Assembly (NCBI GenBank): GCA_903834465.1 | Contig: CAILJB010000010.1 | Span: 88,262-152,261, forward strand | DNA from: an uncultured Pseudomonadota bacterium | GTDB taxonomy: Bacteria > Pseudomonadota > Gammaproteobacteria > Methylococcales > Methylomonadaceae | DNA length: 64,000 nt | Direction of reading: 5' to 3' | Shown: positions 1-8,614 of the stretch, one piece after another | Position numbering within the stretch: position 1 is the first letter of the stretch | Layout of the letters: the number at the start of each line of letters is the position of its first letter | Program-made: the position numbers and the translations under genes | Notes under the pieces: generated by a model | Database searches by the model: none | Seen by the model: the letters and a program-made list of their open reading frames with translations, nothing else | What the model was told of the DNA's origin: nothing

Positions 1-794
1 GTATCTACCCAACGCACCGGTTTATAAAGTTGTTCTTTGAGCGCGTGACGAATCAATTCTGGCGAACGATGTGACAATACGTCAACGTTGTGAATCAACG
101 TCGCATTGGGTGCGTTAATGGTCAGATTTTCGAGAGCCTCGGCTAATTTTTCAGCGGCAGGTTGCATCAAGGCACAATGAGACGGCACGCTAACGGGTAA
201 TAAAACAGCCCGTTTTGCACCAGCCGCTTTTGCGCCAGCCATAGCACGTTCAACAGCGGCGGTATGACCGGCAATAACAACCTGCCCTTGGGAATTAAAA
301 TTTACCGCTGAAACCACGTCATTGCCTGCCGCTTCGGCGCAAACTTTCACTACATCGTGGTCATCTAAACCTAAAATTGCGGCCATTGCGCCCACGCCTT
401 CCGGCACGGCTTGTTGCATCAATTGTCCGCGCAATGCCACTAATTTAATTGCGTCTTCAAAATCCAATGCGCCCGCACAAACTAAGGCACTGTATTCGCC
501 CAAACTGTGTCCTGCCATCCATGCAGGGCGAATTGCGCTGTGTTTTGTCCAAACATTCCAAACCGCAACACCTACAGCAAGCATGGCAGGTTGCGTATTA
601 TGAGTTTGATTTAATTCCGCTTCCAACGCATTGTCGGTCACTAATGCCCATAAATCTTTTTGCAACGCATCCGATGCACGTTCAAAAGTTTGTTTTACAT
701 CTGGATAAGTGGCGGCTAAATCATTGAGCATTCCCACTGATTGTGAGCCTTGACCTGGAAAAACAAAGGCTAGGTTATAAGTTTGTTCAGTCAT
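1..794 (-). CDS. fabD: Malonyl-CoA:ACP transacylase FabD (C-terminus cut off by window edge)
   Basis: Transfers the malonyl group from malonyl-CoA to acyl carrier protein in the cytoplasm, supplying type II fatty acid synthesis. The reading frame was translated directly from the minus strand. It begins at an ATG at 794 with MTEQTYNLAFVFPGQGSQSVG, which holds the family's GQGSQ motif. The nucleophile elbow GHSLGEY follows near residue 92. About 264 residues are visible; the family is about 310, so only the C-terminal end is missing beyond position 1. It is the downstream member of the plsX-fabH-fabD order, but a toxin-antitoxin pair and an unknown gene sit between fabH and fabD. The 39-base gap to the toxin gene shows no terminator, so read-through from upstream is likely. 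Confidence 0.95.
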   Translation of the reverse strand, partial: MTEQTYNLAFVFPGQGSQSVGMLNDLAATYPDVKQTFERASDALQKDLWALVTDNALEAELNQTHNTQPAMLAVGVAVWNVWTKHSAIRPAWMAGHSLGEYSALVCAGALDFEDAIKLVALRGQLMQQAVPEGVGAMAAILGLDDHDVVKVCAEAAGNDVVSAVNFNSQGQVVIAGHTAAVERAMAGAKAAGAKRAVLLPVSVPSHCALMQPAAEKLAEALENLTINAPNATLIHNVDVLSHRSPELIRHALKEQLYKPVRWVD

Positions 795-833
795 GTTTGA
801 AAAATTAAATTTAAATTTAAAGTAAAGTAAAAA

Positions 834-1085
834 TCAATAGTGATAACGACATTGAACAATAATCAAATTGTCGTCAATAAATGTATAAACCAAACGATGT
901 TCATCATCAATTCGACGCGACCAAAAACCACTAAATTCATATTTCAAGGGTTCAGGTTTGCCAATGCCTTCAAATGGATTTCGTTGAATATCTTTAATCA
1001 AAAAATTGATGCGCTTATGAATAGCTTTGTTCGTTTGTTGCCAAAACAAGTAATCATCCCAAGCGCGTTCACGAAAAGAAATCAT
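834..1085 (-). CDS. yoeB: YoeB-family mRNA interferase toxin
   Basis: An 83-residue RelE-superfamily toxin that cleaves mRNA at the ribosome. The protein matches the family over its length. It has Glu45, Arg64 within RRIDDEHRLVY, and a C-terminal CRYHY with His82, one residue offset from the E46/R65/H83 set of E. coli YoeB. All known catalytic residues are therefore present and the toxin looks intact. Its ATG overlaps the stop of the antitoxin by four bases, the usual translational coupling. It lies inside an essential fatty-acid operon, just upstream of fabD. Confidence 0.93.
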   Translation of the reverse strand: MISFRERAWDDYLFWQQTNKAIHKRINFLIKDIQRNPFEGIGKPEPLKYEFSGFWSRRIDDEHRLVYTFIDDNLIIVQCRYHY

Positions 1086-1339
1086 GCTTCGATTAACTCA
1101 CGTTCGATTAAATTACGGTGTTCTGCAATTTCTTTAACTGCATCCAACAAATCAGCAGCATTGGCTGGTGAACGTGTGAGATAACTTGTTTCTTGCCAAG
1201 CATTAAAATCTTCTAACGCCATCAAAACCGTTGCTTTGCCTTTTCGAGGTGTAATAATCAAAGGCTCATGATTTTCCGTCACACGTGCCATAACAGCTGA
1301 TAACGAATTGCGTGCTTGAGTGTAGCTAATTGCGTCCAT
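1082..1339 (-). CDS. yefM: YefM-family antitoxin
   Basis: An 85-residue Phd/YefM antitoxin that binds YoeB and normally represses its own promoter. It starts MDAISYTQARNSL with the typical N-terminal DNA-binding fold. The central PLIITPRKGKATVLMALEDF is the family's strand-helix signature. The C-terminus (residues 60-85) is the acidic/helical toxin-binding tail. A strong Shine-Dalgarno GGAGG lies a few bases before the ATG (complement near 1345-1350). I see no clear palindromic operator in the short 38-base gap to the upstream gene, so it may rely on operon transcription as well as its own promoter. Confidence 0.92.
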   Translation of the reverse strand: MDAISYTQARNSLSAVMARVTENHEPLIITPRKGKATVLMALEDFNAWQETSYLTRSPANAADLLDAVKEIAEHRNLIERELIEA

Positions 1340-1377
1340 CGTAAAACCTCCAAAAAATCAAAATTTCAAAACTCAAA

Positions 1378-1683
1378 TCAATTTGCAGGTTTTTTAGCAC
1401 GAATTTCTACACTCGCCATTAAAATGTTACAAAAATGTATTGCACCACTGTAAGTTCTAATCGAATACACACATCGCCCAAATTTTGATGCTTCATATCC
1501 ATCTCCTTCTTCCCATTGTTTAACTTCAATATAACCAGAGTTTTTGTTCGCACTAATTTGGAATGCAACGGAATGATATGTATCAAAATAGACTTCAAAC
1601 ATGAAGTCACCATCTGTAATGGTATAACCTTGTTCTTCTGCAACCTTTTTAATTAAATCGATTGTTTCTCCTAAATCTATCAT
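1378..1683 (-). CDS. Hypothetical protein, 101 residues
   Basis: I do not recognise this protein. It has 101 residues, is soluble and mixed alpha/beta, with no signal peptide or membrane segment. It is rich in aromatic residues (a stretch near residues 28-40 reads MFEVYFDTYHSVA). It ends with a basic tail. It sits between fabH (18-base gap) and yefM (38-base gap), on the same strand, and probably came in with the toxin-antitoxin pair. Small soluble proteins of this look are often immunity or anti-toxin accessory proteins, but nothing in the sequence proves that. A 74-residue frame overlaps it on the same strand, but this longer frame has the better start and codon use. Confidence 0.6.
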   Translation of the reverse strand: MIDLGETIDLIKKVAEEQGYTITDGDFMFEVYFDTYHSVAFQISANKNSGYIEVKQWEEGDGYEASKFGRCVYSIRTYSGAIHFCNILMASVEIRAKKPAN

Positions 1684-1701
1684 TTTTTCTCTCCTAAATT
1701 T

Positions 1702-2664
1702 TCAATACCGAACCAATGCAGAACCCCAAGTAAATCCCGCTCCAAAGGCTTCAAGCAACACTGTTTGACCGCGTTGGATTCGCCCATCACGCACAGCTTC
1801 ATTGAACGCTAACAAAACTGATGCAGATGACGTATTACCTTGCGTTTCAAGCGTCACAACCACTTGTTCCATCGACATTTTTAATTTTTTCGCTGTTGCC
1901 GCGATAATCCGAATATTAGCCTGATGTGGCACGAGCCAGTCGATTTCAGATTTATCCATATTATGTGCGTCAAGCGTTTCGTCAACAATGCGTCCTAACG
2001 TATTCACCGCAACTTTAAACACTTCGTTGCCACGCATGGAAATATAGCCTAACGATTCTTCGTCGCCCGTTGCTTGAGGATTTGGACAATAAAGCAATTC
2101 GTCATATTGCCCATCGGAATGAATATGCGTTGATAACACGCCAGTATCCGTTGAAGCCTGTAATAACATTGCCCCTGCACCGTCACCAAATAAAATGCAA
2201 GTGCCGCGATCTGTCCAATCGACAATGCGTGAACACACTTCTGAACCCACGATTAGAACGGTTTTTGCCGCACCAGATTTAATATATTGGTCAGCAATAC
2301 TTAACGCGAAAATCGAACCGCTACACGCCGCTTGAATATCAAATGCTACGCCACCTGTCACGCCTAAACGATGTTGCAACAAACATGCAGTGCTAGGATA
2401 TACATTGTCTGGCGTACCTGTCGCAACAATAATTAAATCAATATCATTGGGCTGAATTTGAGCCGCTTCGATAGCTTGACGCGCGGCAATTTCTGCCATA
2501 CTCGCGGCAGTCTCGTGAGCAGACACAACGTGACGACTGCGAATGCCCGTGCGTTCAAAAATCCATTCATCTGACGTGTCAACACGTTCAGCAAGGTCAT
2601 GATTTGTGACCACATTTTCGGGTAAATAGCCGCCTGTGCCGATAATTTTTGCGTAACGACTCAT
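1702..2664 (-). CDS. fabH: Beta-ketoacyl-ACP synthase III
   Basis: Condenses acetyl-CoA with malonyl-ACP to start fatty acid synthesis. The 320-residue length is normal for the family. The catalytic triad is visible: Cys114 in DIQAACSGS, His247 in VPHQANIRI and Asn277 in ETQGNTSS. The C-terminus [15 protein letters not shown] is typical. The gene overlaps the end of plsX by four bases, so the two are translationally coupled. It is followed by an unknown gene and yefM-yoeB rather than directly by fabD. Confidence 0.97.
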   Translation of the reverse strand: MSRYAKIIGTGGYLPENVVTNHDLAERVDTSDEWIFERTGIRSRHVVSAHETAASMAEIAARQAIEAAQIQPNDIDLIIVATGTPDNVYPSTACLLQHRLGVTGGVAFDIQAACSGSIFALSIADQYIKSGAAKTVLIVGSEVCSRIVDWTDRGTCILFGDGAGAMLLQASTDTGVLSTHIHSDGQYDELLYCPNPQATGDEESLGYISMRGNEVFKVAVNTLGRIVDETLDAHNMDKSEIDWLVPHQANIRIIAATAKKLKMSMEQVVVTLETQGNTSSASVLLAFNEAVRDGRIQRGQTVLLEAFGAGFTWGSALVRY

Positions 2665-3689
2665 AAGACAACTCGCTGGGCTAAAGTCGCTTCGACTTGA
2701 TCGGTAATTTTTTGAATGACGTTTTGTTGCACTTCGACTTCCGCTAATTTAATCGCTGTTTTAAACGCTAACACGTCTGCGCCGCCGTGACTTTTAATCA
2801 CTAGTCCACGCAAACCTAGAAAACTCGCGCCGTTATATAAACGCGGATCGATACGTTGTTTGAAATTTTTTAAAACGGGATAGGCAATGATTGCGACTAA
2901 TTTTGTCAGCCAATTTTTCGCAAAGGCTTCTTTTAAAACTGTGCCAATCATTTTTGCTGCGCCTTCAATGGATTTCAATGAAACATTGCCAACAAAACCA
3001 TCACACACCACTAAATCAACGTTGATATTACCTGCGTTGATAGAATTGCCTTCGACATAACCGATGTAATTAAGTTCGGAATCTTGTAATAATTTGGCAG
3101 CAGCTTTGACTTGTTCATTGCCTTTCATTTCTTCTTCGCCAATATTGAGCAAGCCTACGCGCGGATTTTCAATGCCTTCGATGGCTTTTACGAGTTCATT
3201 GCCCATCACTGCAAATTGAAATAAATGCTCGGCGGTGCAATCAACATTTCCGCCCAAATCCAGCATGTGCGTGTGTCCATCAATCGATGGTAACGTGGAA
3301 ATAATCGCAGGACGGTCAATACCGTTAAGCATTTTTAATACAAATCGCGCTGTCGCCATTAACGCACCGGTATTTCCTGCGCTAACACAGGCATCGGCAC
3401 GTTTTTCATGAACAAGGTTAATTGCCACGCGCATCGAAGAATCTTTTTTATTTTTAAGGGCTTTCGACGGTGATTCGTCCATGTCCACTTTTTGCGAGGC
3501 GTGTTGAATGCTTAATCGGTTGCCATAAACCAGTAAGGCTTGCGCTAACAACGGATTAAGCACTGTTTCATCGCCCACTAAAATAAGGCTTAGAGCTGAA
3601 TTTTCTTGTAGACAGGCTAACGCAGCCGGCACAGTAACATCAACGCCGTAATCGCCACCCATCGCATCAATTGAAATTATTAAACTCAC
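2661..3689 (-). CDS. plsX: Phosphate acyltransferase PlsX
   Basis: Makes acyl-phosphate from acyl-ACP for phospholipid synthesis, as a peripheral membrane enzyme. The 342 residues start with [11 protein letters not shown], the family's signature. They also contain [10 protein letters not shown] and [12 protein letters not shown], both diagnostic. It lies downstream of rpmF, as in most Proteobacteria, but a terminator-like hairpin separates them. It overlaps fabH by four bases. The C-terminal about 20 residues are a poorly conserved amphipathic tail. Confidence 0.97.
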   Translation of the reverse strand: MSLIISIDAMGGDYGVDVTVPAALACLQENSALSLILVGDETVLNPLLAQALLVYGNRLSIQHASQKVDMDESPSKALKNKKDSSMRVAINLVHEKRADACVSAGNTGALMATARFVLKMLNGIDRPAIISTLPSIDGHTHMLDLGGNVDCTAEHLFQFAVMGNELVKAIEGIENPRVGLLNIGEEEMKGNEQVKAAAKLLQDSELNYIGYVEGNSINAGNINVDLVVCDGFVGNVSLKSIEGAAKMIGTVLKEAFAKNWLTKLVAIIAYPVLKNFKQRIDPRLYNGASFLGLRGLVIKSHGGADVLAFKTAIKLAEVEVQQNVIQKITDQVEATLAQRVVL

Positions 3690-3710
3690 GCTGAAAAATT
3701 GCTCCGCAGG

Positions 3711-3747
3711 GCTTAAAAAGAAGCCGAATCAGAAACCCTGATTCGGC
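3711..3747 (-). terminator. Hairpin with T-tract between rpmF and plsX
   Basis: On the minus strand a perfect 10-base stem (GCCGAATCAG, 3723-3732, pairing with 3738-3747) closes a 5-base loop. It is followed by TTCTTTTT. This has the form of an intrinsic terminator directly after rpmF. Because plsX-fabH need transcription, it probably acts as a partial terminator that lowers expression relative to the ribosomal protein gene; that role is inferred. Confidence 0.8.
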
Positions 3748-3775
3748 ATAATGTTCGTCCGATAAAAACTAATGT

Positions 3776-3964
3776 TTAGTCAATTTCAACAGCACTAGAC
3801 GCTACAATTTGACGACCTTTGAAATAACCATCTGGGGTCATGTGGTGACGTAAGTGCATTTCGCCAGTAATTGGGTCTTGTGATAATGTTTTTGCTGTTA
3901 ATGCGTCGTGTGAACGACGTTGTCCACGTCTTGAACGTGTGACTTTACTCTTTTGTACTGCCAT
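3776..3964 (-). CDS. rpmF: 50S ribosomal protein L32
   Basis: A 62-residue large-subunit protein, closely matching the family: [22 protein letters not shown] at the N-terminus, then [15 protein letters not shown]. It is of the cysteine-free type, without the zinc ribbon, as in E. coli. The start codon shares a base with the stop of yceD (TAATG), the conserved yceD-rpmF coupling. A hairpin terminator follows. Confidence 0.98.
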   Translation of the reverse strand: MAVQKSKVTRSRRGQRRSHDALTAKTLSQDPITGEMHLRHHMTPDGYFKGRQIVASSAVEID

Positions 3965-4488
3965 TAGGATTCTCCAGTAGATTTTAAATGGGCTAAAACG
4001 GAAAAAGGATTAGGTTTTTTGAGTGTTGTTTCATCGAAAGCAACTGCCAATTTTTGAGTCGCTCGTTTTATTATGCAATCATGCTCGTGTTTGGGATAAT
4101 CGGGCAGATTGAGTAATAATTCGTCTTCGACAAGAAGACTAAGGGGCAGCGTTTCTTCTTCAAGTAATAATGGTTCATAATCTGGCGGCAAACGATCCAC
4201 CTGTTCAAATGTGGTAGCAATACCTAACTTGACCTCATTATTAACTTTTAATTCAACACCTTGCAAACAATTCTGGCATTCAAGTAACAACGTTACTTCT
4301 AAGTTGCCTTCAATTTTGGCTAGCCGACCTTCGCGCCCAAAATACAAATTAACGTCAACAAAACCTGCGTTATCAACTAATTTTTCGCACAAACGTGTTA
4401 AGTCTTTAAGCGGTAGTTGACCATGTAATTCGCCGCGCTTGTCGGCAAGATGTAGAGGTTCAATGATTTTAGGCAGTCGATTTTGCAT
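3964..4488 (-). CDS. yceD: YceD (DUF177) protein, 23S rRNA accumulation factor family
   Basis: A 174-residue DUF177 protein, the standard upstream partner of rpmF. The family is linked to 23S rRNA accumulation and is conserved in bacteria and plastids. A single Cys pair remains ([12 protein letters not shown] near residues 87-98), the typical CxxC of the family. The C-terminus [13 protein letters not shown] closely resembles the family ending. The ATG at 4488 is preceded by AAGGG only one base away, so initiation may be nearly leaderless, fitting the predicted promoter just upstream. Confidence 0.9.
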   Translation of the reverse strand: MQNRLPKIIEPLHLADKRGELHGQLPLKDLTRLCEKLVDNAGFVDVNLYFGREGRLAKIEGNLEVTLLLECQNCLQGVELKVNNEVKLGIATTFEQVDRLPPDYEPLLLEEETLPLSLLVEDELLLNLPDYPKHEHDCIIKRATQKLAVAFDETTLKKPNPFSVLAHLKSTGES

Positions 4489-4494
4489 CCCTTA

Positions 4495-4523
4495 ATAATA
4501 TATTGAAACGTCATAAGCGTCAA
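4495..4523 (-). promoter_or_regulatory. Candidate sigma-70 promoter for yceD-rpmF-plsX-fabH
   Basis: On the minus strand TTGACG (4523-4518) and TATTAT (4500-4495) are 17 bases apart. Each matches the consensus at five of six positions. The predicted start of transcription would fall almost on the yceD ATG, which would make a very short leader. An alternative -10 (TATATT, 4502-4497) has 15-base spacing. Confidence 0.45.
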
Positions 4524-4608
4524 ATTAGACACAAGCATATCTATTTTTTGCCGATAACGATGTTGATTAAAACACCGCGAAGAAAAATTTACTCACTTAC
4601 ACCAGCAA

Positions 4609-4637
4609 TTACTACAGTTTTTTAAAAAGAATATAAT
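4609..4637 (+). promoter_or_regulatory. Candidate sigma-70 promoter for oadGAB
   Basis: A perfect TATAAT (4632-4637) lies 39 bases before the oadG ATG. A weak -35 (TTACTA, 4609-4614) sits 17 bases upstream of it. It faces away from the yceD promoter in the 187-base divergent region 4489-4675. Confidence 0.5.
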
Positions 4638-4675
4638 ACAATGTGCGGATTCTAATATTTACCGAGTGAGCAATC

Positions 4676-4903
4676 ATGACAGAACTTATGAGTAGCGGCA
4701 TGGAATTGATGTTCGCGGGCATGGGAATTGTATTTTTATTTTTAACCATGCTAGTCATCGTGATTAACGTAATGTCTGGGCTTATACAGCGTTACTTTCC
4801 TGAAGAGGTTATTGTCACGAATAGCGTGCAGAATGCAGCAATCGACAATCGTTATATTGCGGCAATTACAGCCGCCGTGCATCAGTACCGTAGCACACAC
4901 TAA
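4676..4903 (+). CDS. oadG: Oxaloacetate decarboxylase gamma subunit
   Basis: A small membrane subunit (75 residues) that assembles the sodium-pumping oxaloacetate decarboxylase and joins the alpha subunit to the membrane beta subunit. One N-terminal membrane segment (about residues 10-33, rich in Met/Ile/Val/Phe) begins after MTELMSSGMELMFAGMGIV, the usual OadG start. A short hydrophilic tail ends AAITAAVHQYRS, the part that contacts the alpha subunit in known complexes. It is the first gene of oadGAB. A GAG-rich ribosome binding site (GAGTGAGC) precedes the ATG. Confidence 0.92.
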   Translation: MTELMSSGMELMFAGMGIVFLFLTMLVIVINVMSGLIQRYFPEEVIVTNSVQNAAIDNRYIAAITAAVHQYRSTH

Positions 4904-4989
4904 TAAACTAAACCCTAACCTCAACCCTGCCAATCAAACGCTTTACAGTCCTCTACAAGAACTTTAAAGCATTAGGAGAGATATTAAGA

Positions 4990-6765
4990 ATGGCCACCAA
5001 CACCAAGAAATTAGGAATCACCGAAGTTGTTTTGCGTGATGCTCATCAATCGATTTTAGCCACGCGCATTCGCATCGACGATATGTTGCCGATTTGCGCT
5101 CAACTAGATGCTATCGGTTATTGGTCTATCGAATCGTGGGGCGGTGCTACCTTTGATGCCTGTATTCGTTATTTAGGCGAAGACCCTTGGGAAAGATTAC
5201 GTTTATTGAAAGCAGCCATGCCTAATACACCGCAACAAATGCTGTTGCGCGGGCAAAATTTGCTCGGTTATCGGCATTATGCCGATGATGTGGTGGATAA
5301 ATTTATCGAACGTTGTGCGGTAAATGGTATCGATGTATTCCGAACTTTCGATGCGATGAACGATATGCGTAACATCGAACATGCTGTAAAAGCTGTAAAA
5401 AATACCGGTAAACACGCGCAAGGCACGATTTCCTACACAACTAGCCCTGTCCACACGTTAAAAACATGGCTTGATTTAGGCAAAACCATCGAAGACATGG
5501 GCGCAGATTCAATCTGTATCAAAGACATGGCGGGGTTACTCAAACCTTACGAAGCGTATGAATTAGTTTCAAAATTGAAAAAAAGTACGTCGATTCCGAT
5601 TCATTTGCATTGCCATGCGACAACAGGTTTAAGCGTTGCTACGTTAATTAAAGCCATTGAAGCGGGCGTAGACAACGTGGATACGGCGATTTCATCGCTC
5701 AGTATGACGTATGGTCACAGTCCCACCGAAACAATCGTTGCCAGCTTAGAAGGCGAAAAACGTGCGACAGGTTTAGATTTAGTTAAACTTGAAGACATCG
5801 CGCACTATTTCCGTGAAGTGCGTAAAAAATACGCGCAATTTGAAGGTGGTTTAAAAGGCGTGGATGGACGCATTTTAGTTTCGCAAGTGCCTGGTGGTAT
5901 GTTAACAAACATGGAAAGCCAGCTCAAAGAACAAGGTGCAGCAGATAAATTCGACGAAGTAATGAAAGAAATTCCGCGTGTGCGTGAAGATTTAGGATTC
6001 ATTCCGTTAGTTACTCCAACGTCACAAATTGTTGGCACGCAAGCCGTTCTTAACGTTATGAACGGCGAACGCTATAAAACGATTACCAAAGAAACCGCTG
6101 GTGTTTTGAAAGGTGAATACGGTGTGACTCCAGCCCCCATAAATGCTGAATTACAAGCAAAAGTGTTAAATGGCGCACAACCAATTACTTGCCGTCCTGC
6201 GGACTTAATTGACGCAGAAATGGAGAAATTGATTACTGACGTGCAAGCTAAAGCCAAAGCGGAAAATGTCACACTGACTGCAAATGTTGAAGAAGATGCT
6301 TTGATTAACGGTTTATTCGCGCAAGTGGGTTGGAAATTTTTAGCAAATCGTAATAATCCAAATGCGTTTGAGCCAAAACCTGATGCACAAGCATTTGCCG
6401 CAGCGAATGCCCTGAAAAAAGAAAGCAGTGCTGTTGAAACGTATACAGTGAATGTCGATGGTAAAAACTTTAATGTTGCAGTTGCCGCAGGTGGCACGGC
6501 GTTAAATATCCAACCTGTCGCTGTTGCAGCACCTTTAGCTGCCGTTGCTGGCAGTGGCGCAACGATTGAAGCACCGATGTCAGGCAATATTTTAAAAATA
6601 TTGGTCAGCGTTGGTAGTGAAGTTAATGAAGGCGATGTCGTCGTTTTAATGGAAGCCATGAAAATGGAAACCGAAGTGCGTTCTAAATTTACTGGCGTAG
6701 TGAGTGCCGTTCATGTGAAAGAAGGTAATGCCGTCGCCGGTGGCAACGTGTTAATTTCGCTCTAA
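4990..6765 (+). CDS. oadA: Oxaloacetate decarboxylase alpha subunit (carboxyltransferase + biotin carrier)
   Basis: The 591-residue cytoplasmic subunit moves CO2 from oxaloacetate to biotin. Residues 1-about 290 form the HMGL-like carboxyltransferase barrel: [10 protein letters not shown] with the metal/substrate residues, and the metal-binding [10 protein letters not shown] conserved carboxylase domain (about 310-460) follows, then an Ala-rich linker. The C-terminal biotinyl domain has its modified lysine in MEAMKMET, Lys558. The pyruvate carboxylase B subunit has the same architecture, but the flanking oadG and oadB make the sodium-pump assignment firm. A good ribosome binding site (TAGGAGAG) lies 8-10 bases before the ATG. 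Confidence 0.97.
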   Translation: MATNTKKLGITEVVLRDAHQSILATRIRIDDMLPICAQLDAIGYWSIESWGGATFDACIRYLGEDPWERLRLLKAAMPNTPQQMLLRGQNLLGYRHYADDVVDKFIERCAVNGIDVFRTFDAMNDMRNIEHAVKAVKNTGKHAQGTISYTTSPVHTLKTWLDLGKTIEDMGADSICIKDMAGLLKPYEAYELVSKLKKSTSIPIHLHCHATTGLSVATLIKAIEAGVDNVDTAISSLSMTYGHSPTETIVASLEGEKRATGLDLVKLEDIAHYFREVRKKYAQFEGGLKGVDGRILVSQVPGGMLTNMESQLKEQGAADKFDEVMKEIPRVREDLGFIPLVTPTSQIVGTQAVLNVMNGERYKTITKETAGVLKGEYGVTPAPINAELQAKVLNGAQPITCRPADLIDAEMEKLITDVQAKAKAENVTLTANVEEDALINGLFAQVGWKFLANRNNPNAFEPKPDAQAFAAANALKKESSAVETYTVNVDGKNFNVAVAAGGTALNIQPVAVAAPLAAVAGSGATIEAPMSGNILKILVSVGSEVNEGDVVVLMEAMKMETEVRSKFTGVVSAVHVKEGNAVAGGNVLISL

Positions 6766-6773
6766 AGGGTGTT

Positions 6774-7901
6774 ATGGAAAATTTAACTTCATTATGGCAA
6801 AGTACCGGTATTTATAACTTTACTGCCGGTCAGGCGTTTATGATGCTGATTGGCTTTTTGCTACTGTTTTTAGCAATAAAAAAAGGCTTTGAACCGTTGC
6901 TATTATTGCCAATTGGTTTTGGCGCGATTTTGAGTAATATTCCTCTTGCAGGGATTGCTGAAGAAGGCGGTTTGCTGCATTTTCTGTATTACGGCATTAA
7001 GCTGGGCATTTTCCCATTGTTAATTTTTATGGGCGTGGGCGCGATGACGGATTTTGGCCCGATGCTCGCCAATCCTAAAACATTACTCCTTGGTGCAGCG
7101 GCACAGTTTGGTATTTTCGCCTCGTTAATCGGGGCGTTAGCGTTAAATGTCATTCCAGGACTAGAGTTTTCGCTCAAAGATGCGGCAGCAATTGGTATCA
7201 TTGGCGGAGCGGATGGCCCGACAGCGATTTATGTGGCATCTAAACTTGCGCCTGATTTATTAGGTGCAATTGCCGTTGCCGCTTATTCGTATATGGCATT
7301 AGTGCCATTGATTCAACCGCCAATTATGCGTGCGTTGACGACTGAAGCGGAACGTAAAATCGAAATGCAGCAATTACGGCACGTCAGTAAAACTGAAAAA
7401 ATTATTTTTCCTTTAACGTTATTATTGTTGTCGATTTTGTTATTGCCTTCTGCTACGCCATTAGTGGGCATGTTTGCCTTAGGTAATTTGATGAATGCTT
7501 GTGGCGTAGTCGATCGCTTAAGTCAAACGGCTCAAAACGAATTGATTAACATCGTCACCATTTTCTTAGGTTTAGCTGTCGGTTCTAAGCTGAGTGCAGA
7601 AGCGTTTTTACAAGTCAAAACACTGGGGATTTTAGTGTTAGGCGCGATTGCTTTTGCGATTGGAACCGCCGCTGGCGTTATGATGGCAAAACTGATGAAT
7701 CGTTTTAGTGATACACCGATTAACCCGTTAATTGGTGCGGCAGGCGTTTCGGCTGTACCGATGGCGGCGCGAGTCGCGAATAAAATTGGCTTGGAAAGTA
7801 ATCCGCATAATTTCTTATTGATGCACGCGATGGGCCCGAATGTAGCCGGTGTTATTGGTTCAGCGGTGGCAGCAGGTGTGTTACTGAGTTTGATTAAATA
7901 A
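6774..7901 (+). CDS. oadB: Oxaloacetate decarboxylase beta subunit, sodium-ion translocating
   Basis: A 375-residue inner-membrane protein with about nine to eleven membrane segments. It decarboxylates carboxybiotin and exports sodium. The functional core [13 protein letters not shown] (around residues 140-152) contains the Asp essential for sodium transport in the family. The C-terminal [22 protein letters not shown] is equally characteristic. It starts nine bases after oadA and is followed by a strong terminator, closing the operon. Confidence 0.97.
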   Translation: MENLTSLWQSTGIYNFTAGQAFMMLIGFLLLFLAIKKGFEPLLLLPIGFGAILSNIPLAGIAEEGGLLHFLYYGIKLGIFPLLIFMGVGAMTDFGPMLANPKTLLLGAAAQFGIFASLIGALALNVIPGLEFSLKDAAAIGIIGGADGPTAIYVASKLAPDLLGAIAVAAYSYMALVPLIQPPIMRALTTEAERKIEMQQLRHVSKTEKIIFPLTLLLLSILLLPSATPLVGMFALGNLMNACGVVDRLSQTAQNELINIVTIFLGLAVGSKLSAEAFLQVKTLGILVLGAIAFAIGTAAGVMMAKLMNRFSDTPINPLIGAAGVSAVPMAARVANKIGLESNPHNFLLMHAMGPNVAGVIGSAVAAGVLLSLIK

Positions 7902-7918
7902 GTTCGTTCGCACAAACT

Positions 7919-7959
7919 AAAAAAGGCTCAAGTAAATAATAAAACCTTGAGCCTTTTTT
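7919..7959. terminator. Bidirectional intrinsic terminator after oadB
   Basis: An 8-base GC-containing stem (GGCTCAAG, 7925-7932, with CTTGAGCC, 7946-7953) is flanked by an A-run on the left and TTTTTT on the right. The pairing can extend through the A/T runs. It serves oadGAB on the plus strand and also the convergent DUF502 gene on the minus strand. Confidence 0.92.
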
Positions 7960-7973
7960 GTTACAGAGAATTT

Positions 7974-8564
7974 TTAAGGCAATTTTTCTAATTCAGAAAC
8001 TTTGTCATAATCCACACCGATACTGACAATAAAGCTACTAGCTTCTTCGATGTTCATTTTTGATTTAACGACTTTGCTTTTGTCCACAATCACCGTAAAA
8101 CCAGACGTTGGATTCGGTGACGTTGGAATAAACAACACATATTTACTCTCAAAACGGTTTGTCACATAAGCAGGAACCCAGATACCCTCTTTGGGATATT
8201 CCACATAAACCACTTCTTTGGCGAACTGTTGTTCACTACTCGAAAACATGCTGATTACTTTTTTCAATACACGATAAATAGTGTTTAAAAACGGAATTTT
8301 TTCAATCGTCGCATCAATCAACGTAATAAACCACACACGCCCTTCAACGACTAATTTGTGTCCAATCGACACTAAAACAACGCAGCTTAATGTTAAAAAT
8401 AAAATCGTGTAAATCGTATTATCTGCGTAGCTATAAACAAAACGGAACATGTCTGCTAGCAAATCTTTCACGAAAAACAAAATTTTAATGACCAAGGCAA
8501 TCGGAATAACAGCCAAAATTCCGATTAAAAAGTAATTTAAAAGTTTTTTTATTTTTTCTTTCAT
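7974..8564 (-). CDS. DUF502 family membrane protein
   Basis: A 196-residue inner-membrane protein with two N-terminal membrane segments (about residues 8-35 and 50-75). The soluble part has the family's features: IPFLNTIYRVLKKV, then VVYVEYPKEGIWVPAYVTN and FIPTSPNPTSGFTVIV. DUF502 proteins are widespread in bacteria and plastids, and their biochemical function is not established to my knowledge. It is downstream of phoR with a 50-base gap, so it may be the last gene of a phoB-phoR-DUF502 unit. Confidence 0.88.
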   Translation of the reverse strand: MKEKIKKLLNYFLIGILAVIPIALVIKILFFVKDLLADMFRFVYSYADNTIYTILFLTLSCVVLVSIGHKLVVEGRVWFITLIDATIEKIPFLNTIYRVLKKVISMFSSSEQQFAKEVVYVEYPKEGIWVPAYVTNRFESKYVLFIPTSPNPTSGFTVIVDKSKVVKSKMNIEEASSFIVSIGVDYDKVSELEKLP

Positions 8565-8614
8565 AACGCTATCCTTCCCAAAAATAACTATTGATATTAT
8601 CGCGTGATAGGTGG

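Noticed and set aside
6072..6659. Long minus-strand open frame within oadA (195 codons)
   Set aside because: It is the antisense frame of the conserved oadA reading frame, with no ribosome binding site and no recognisable protein.
4990..6765. oadA as the pyruvate carboxylase B subunit
   Set aside because: The domain layout alone allows it, but oadG and oadB flank it in the order of the sodium pump.
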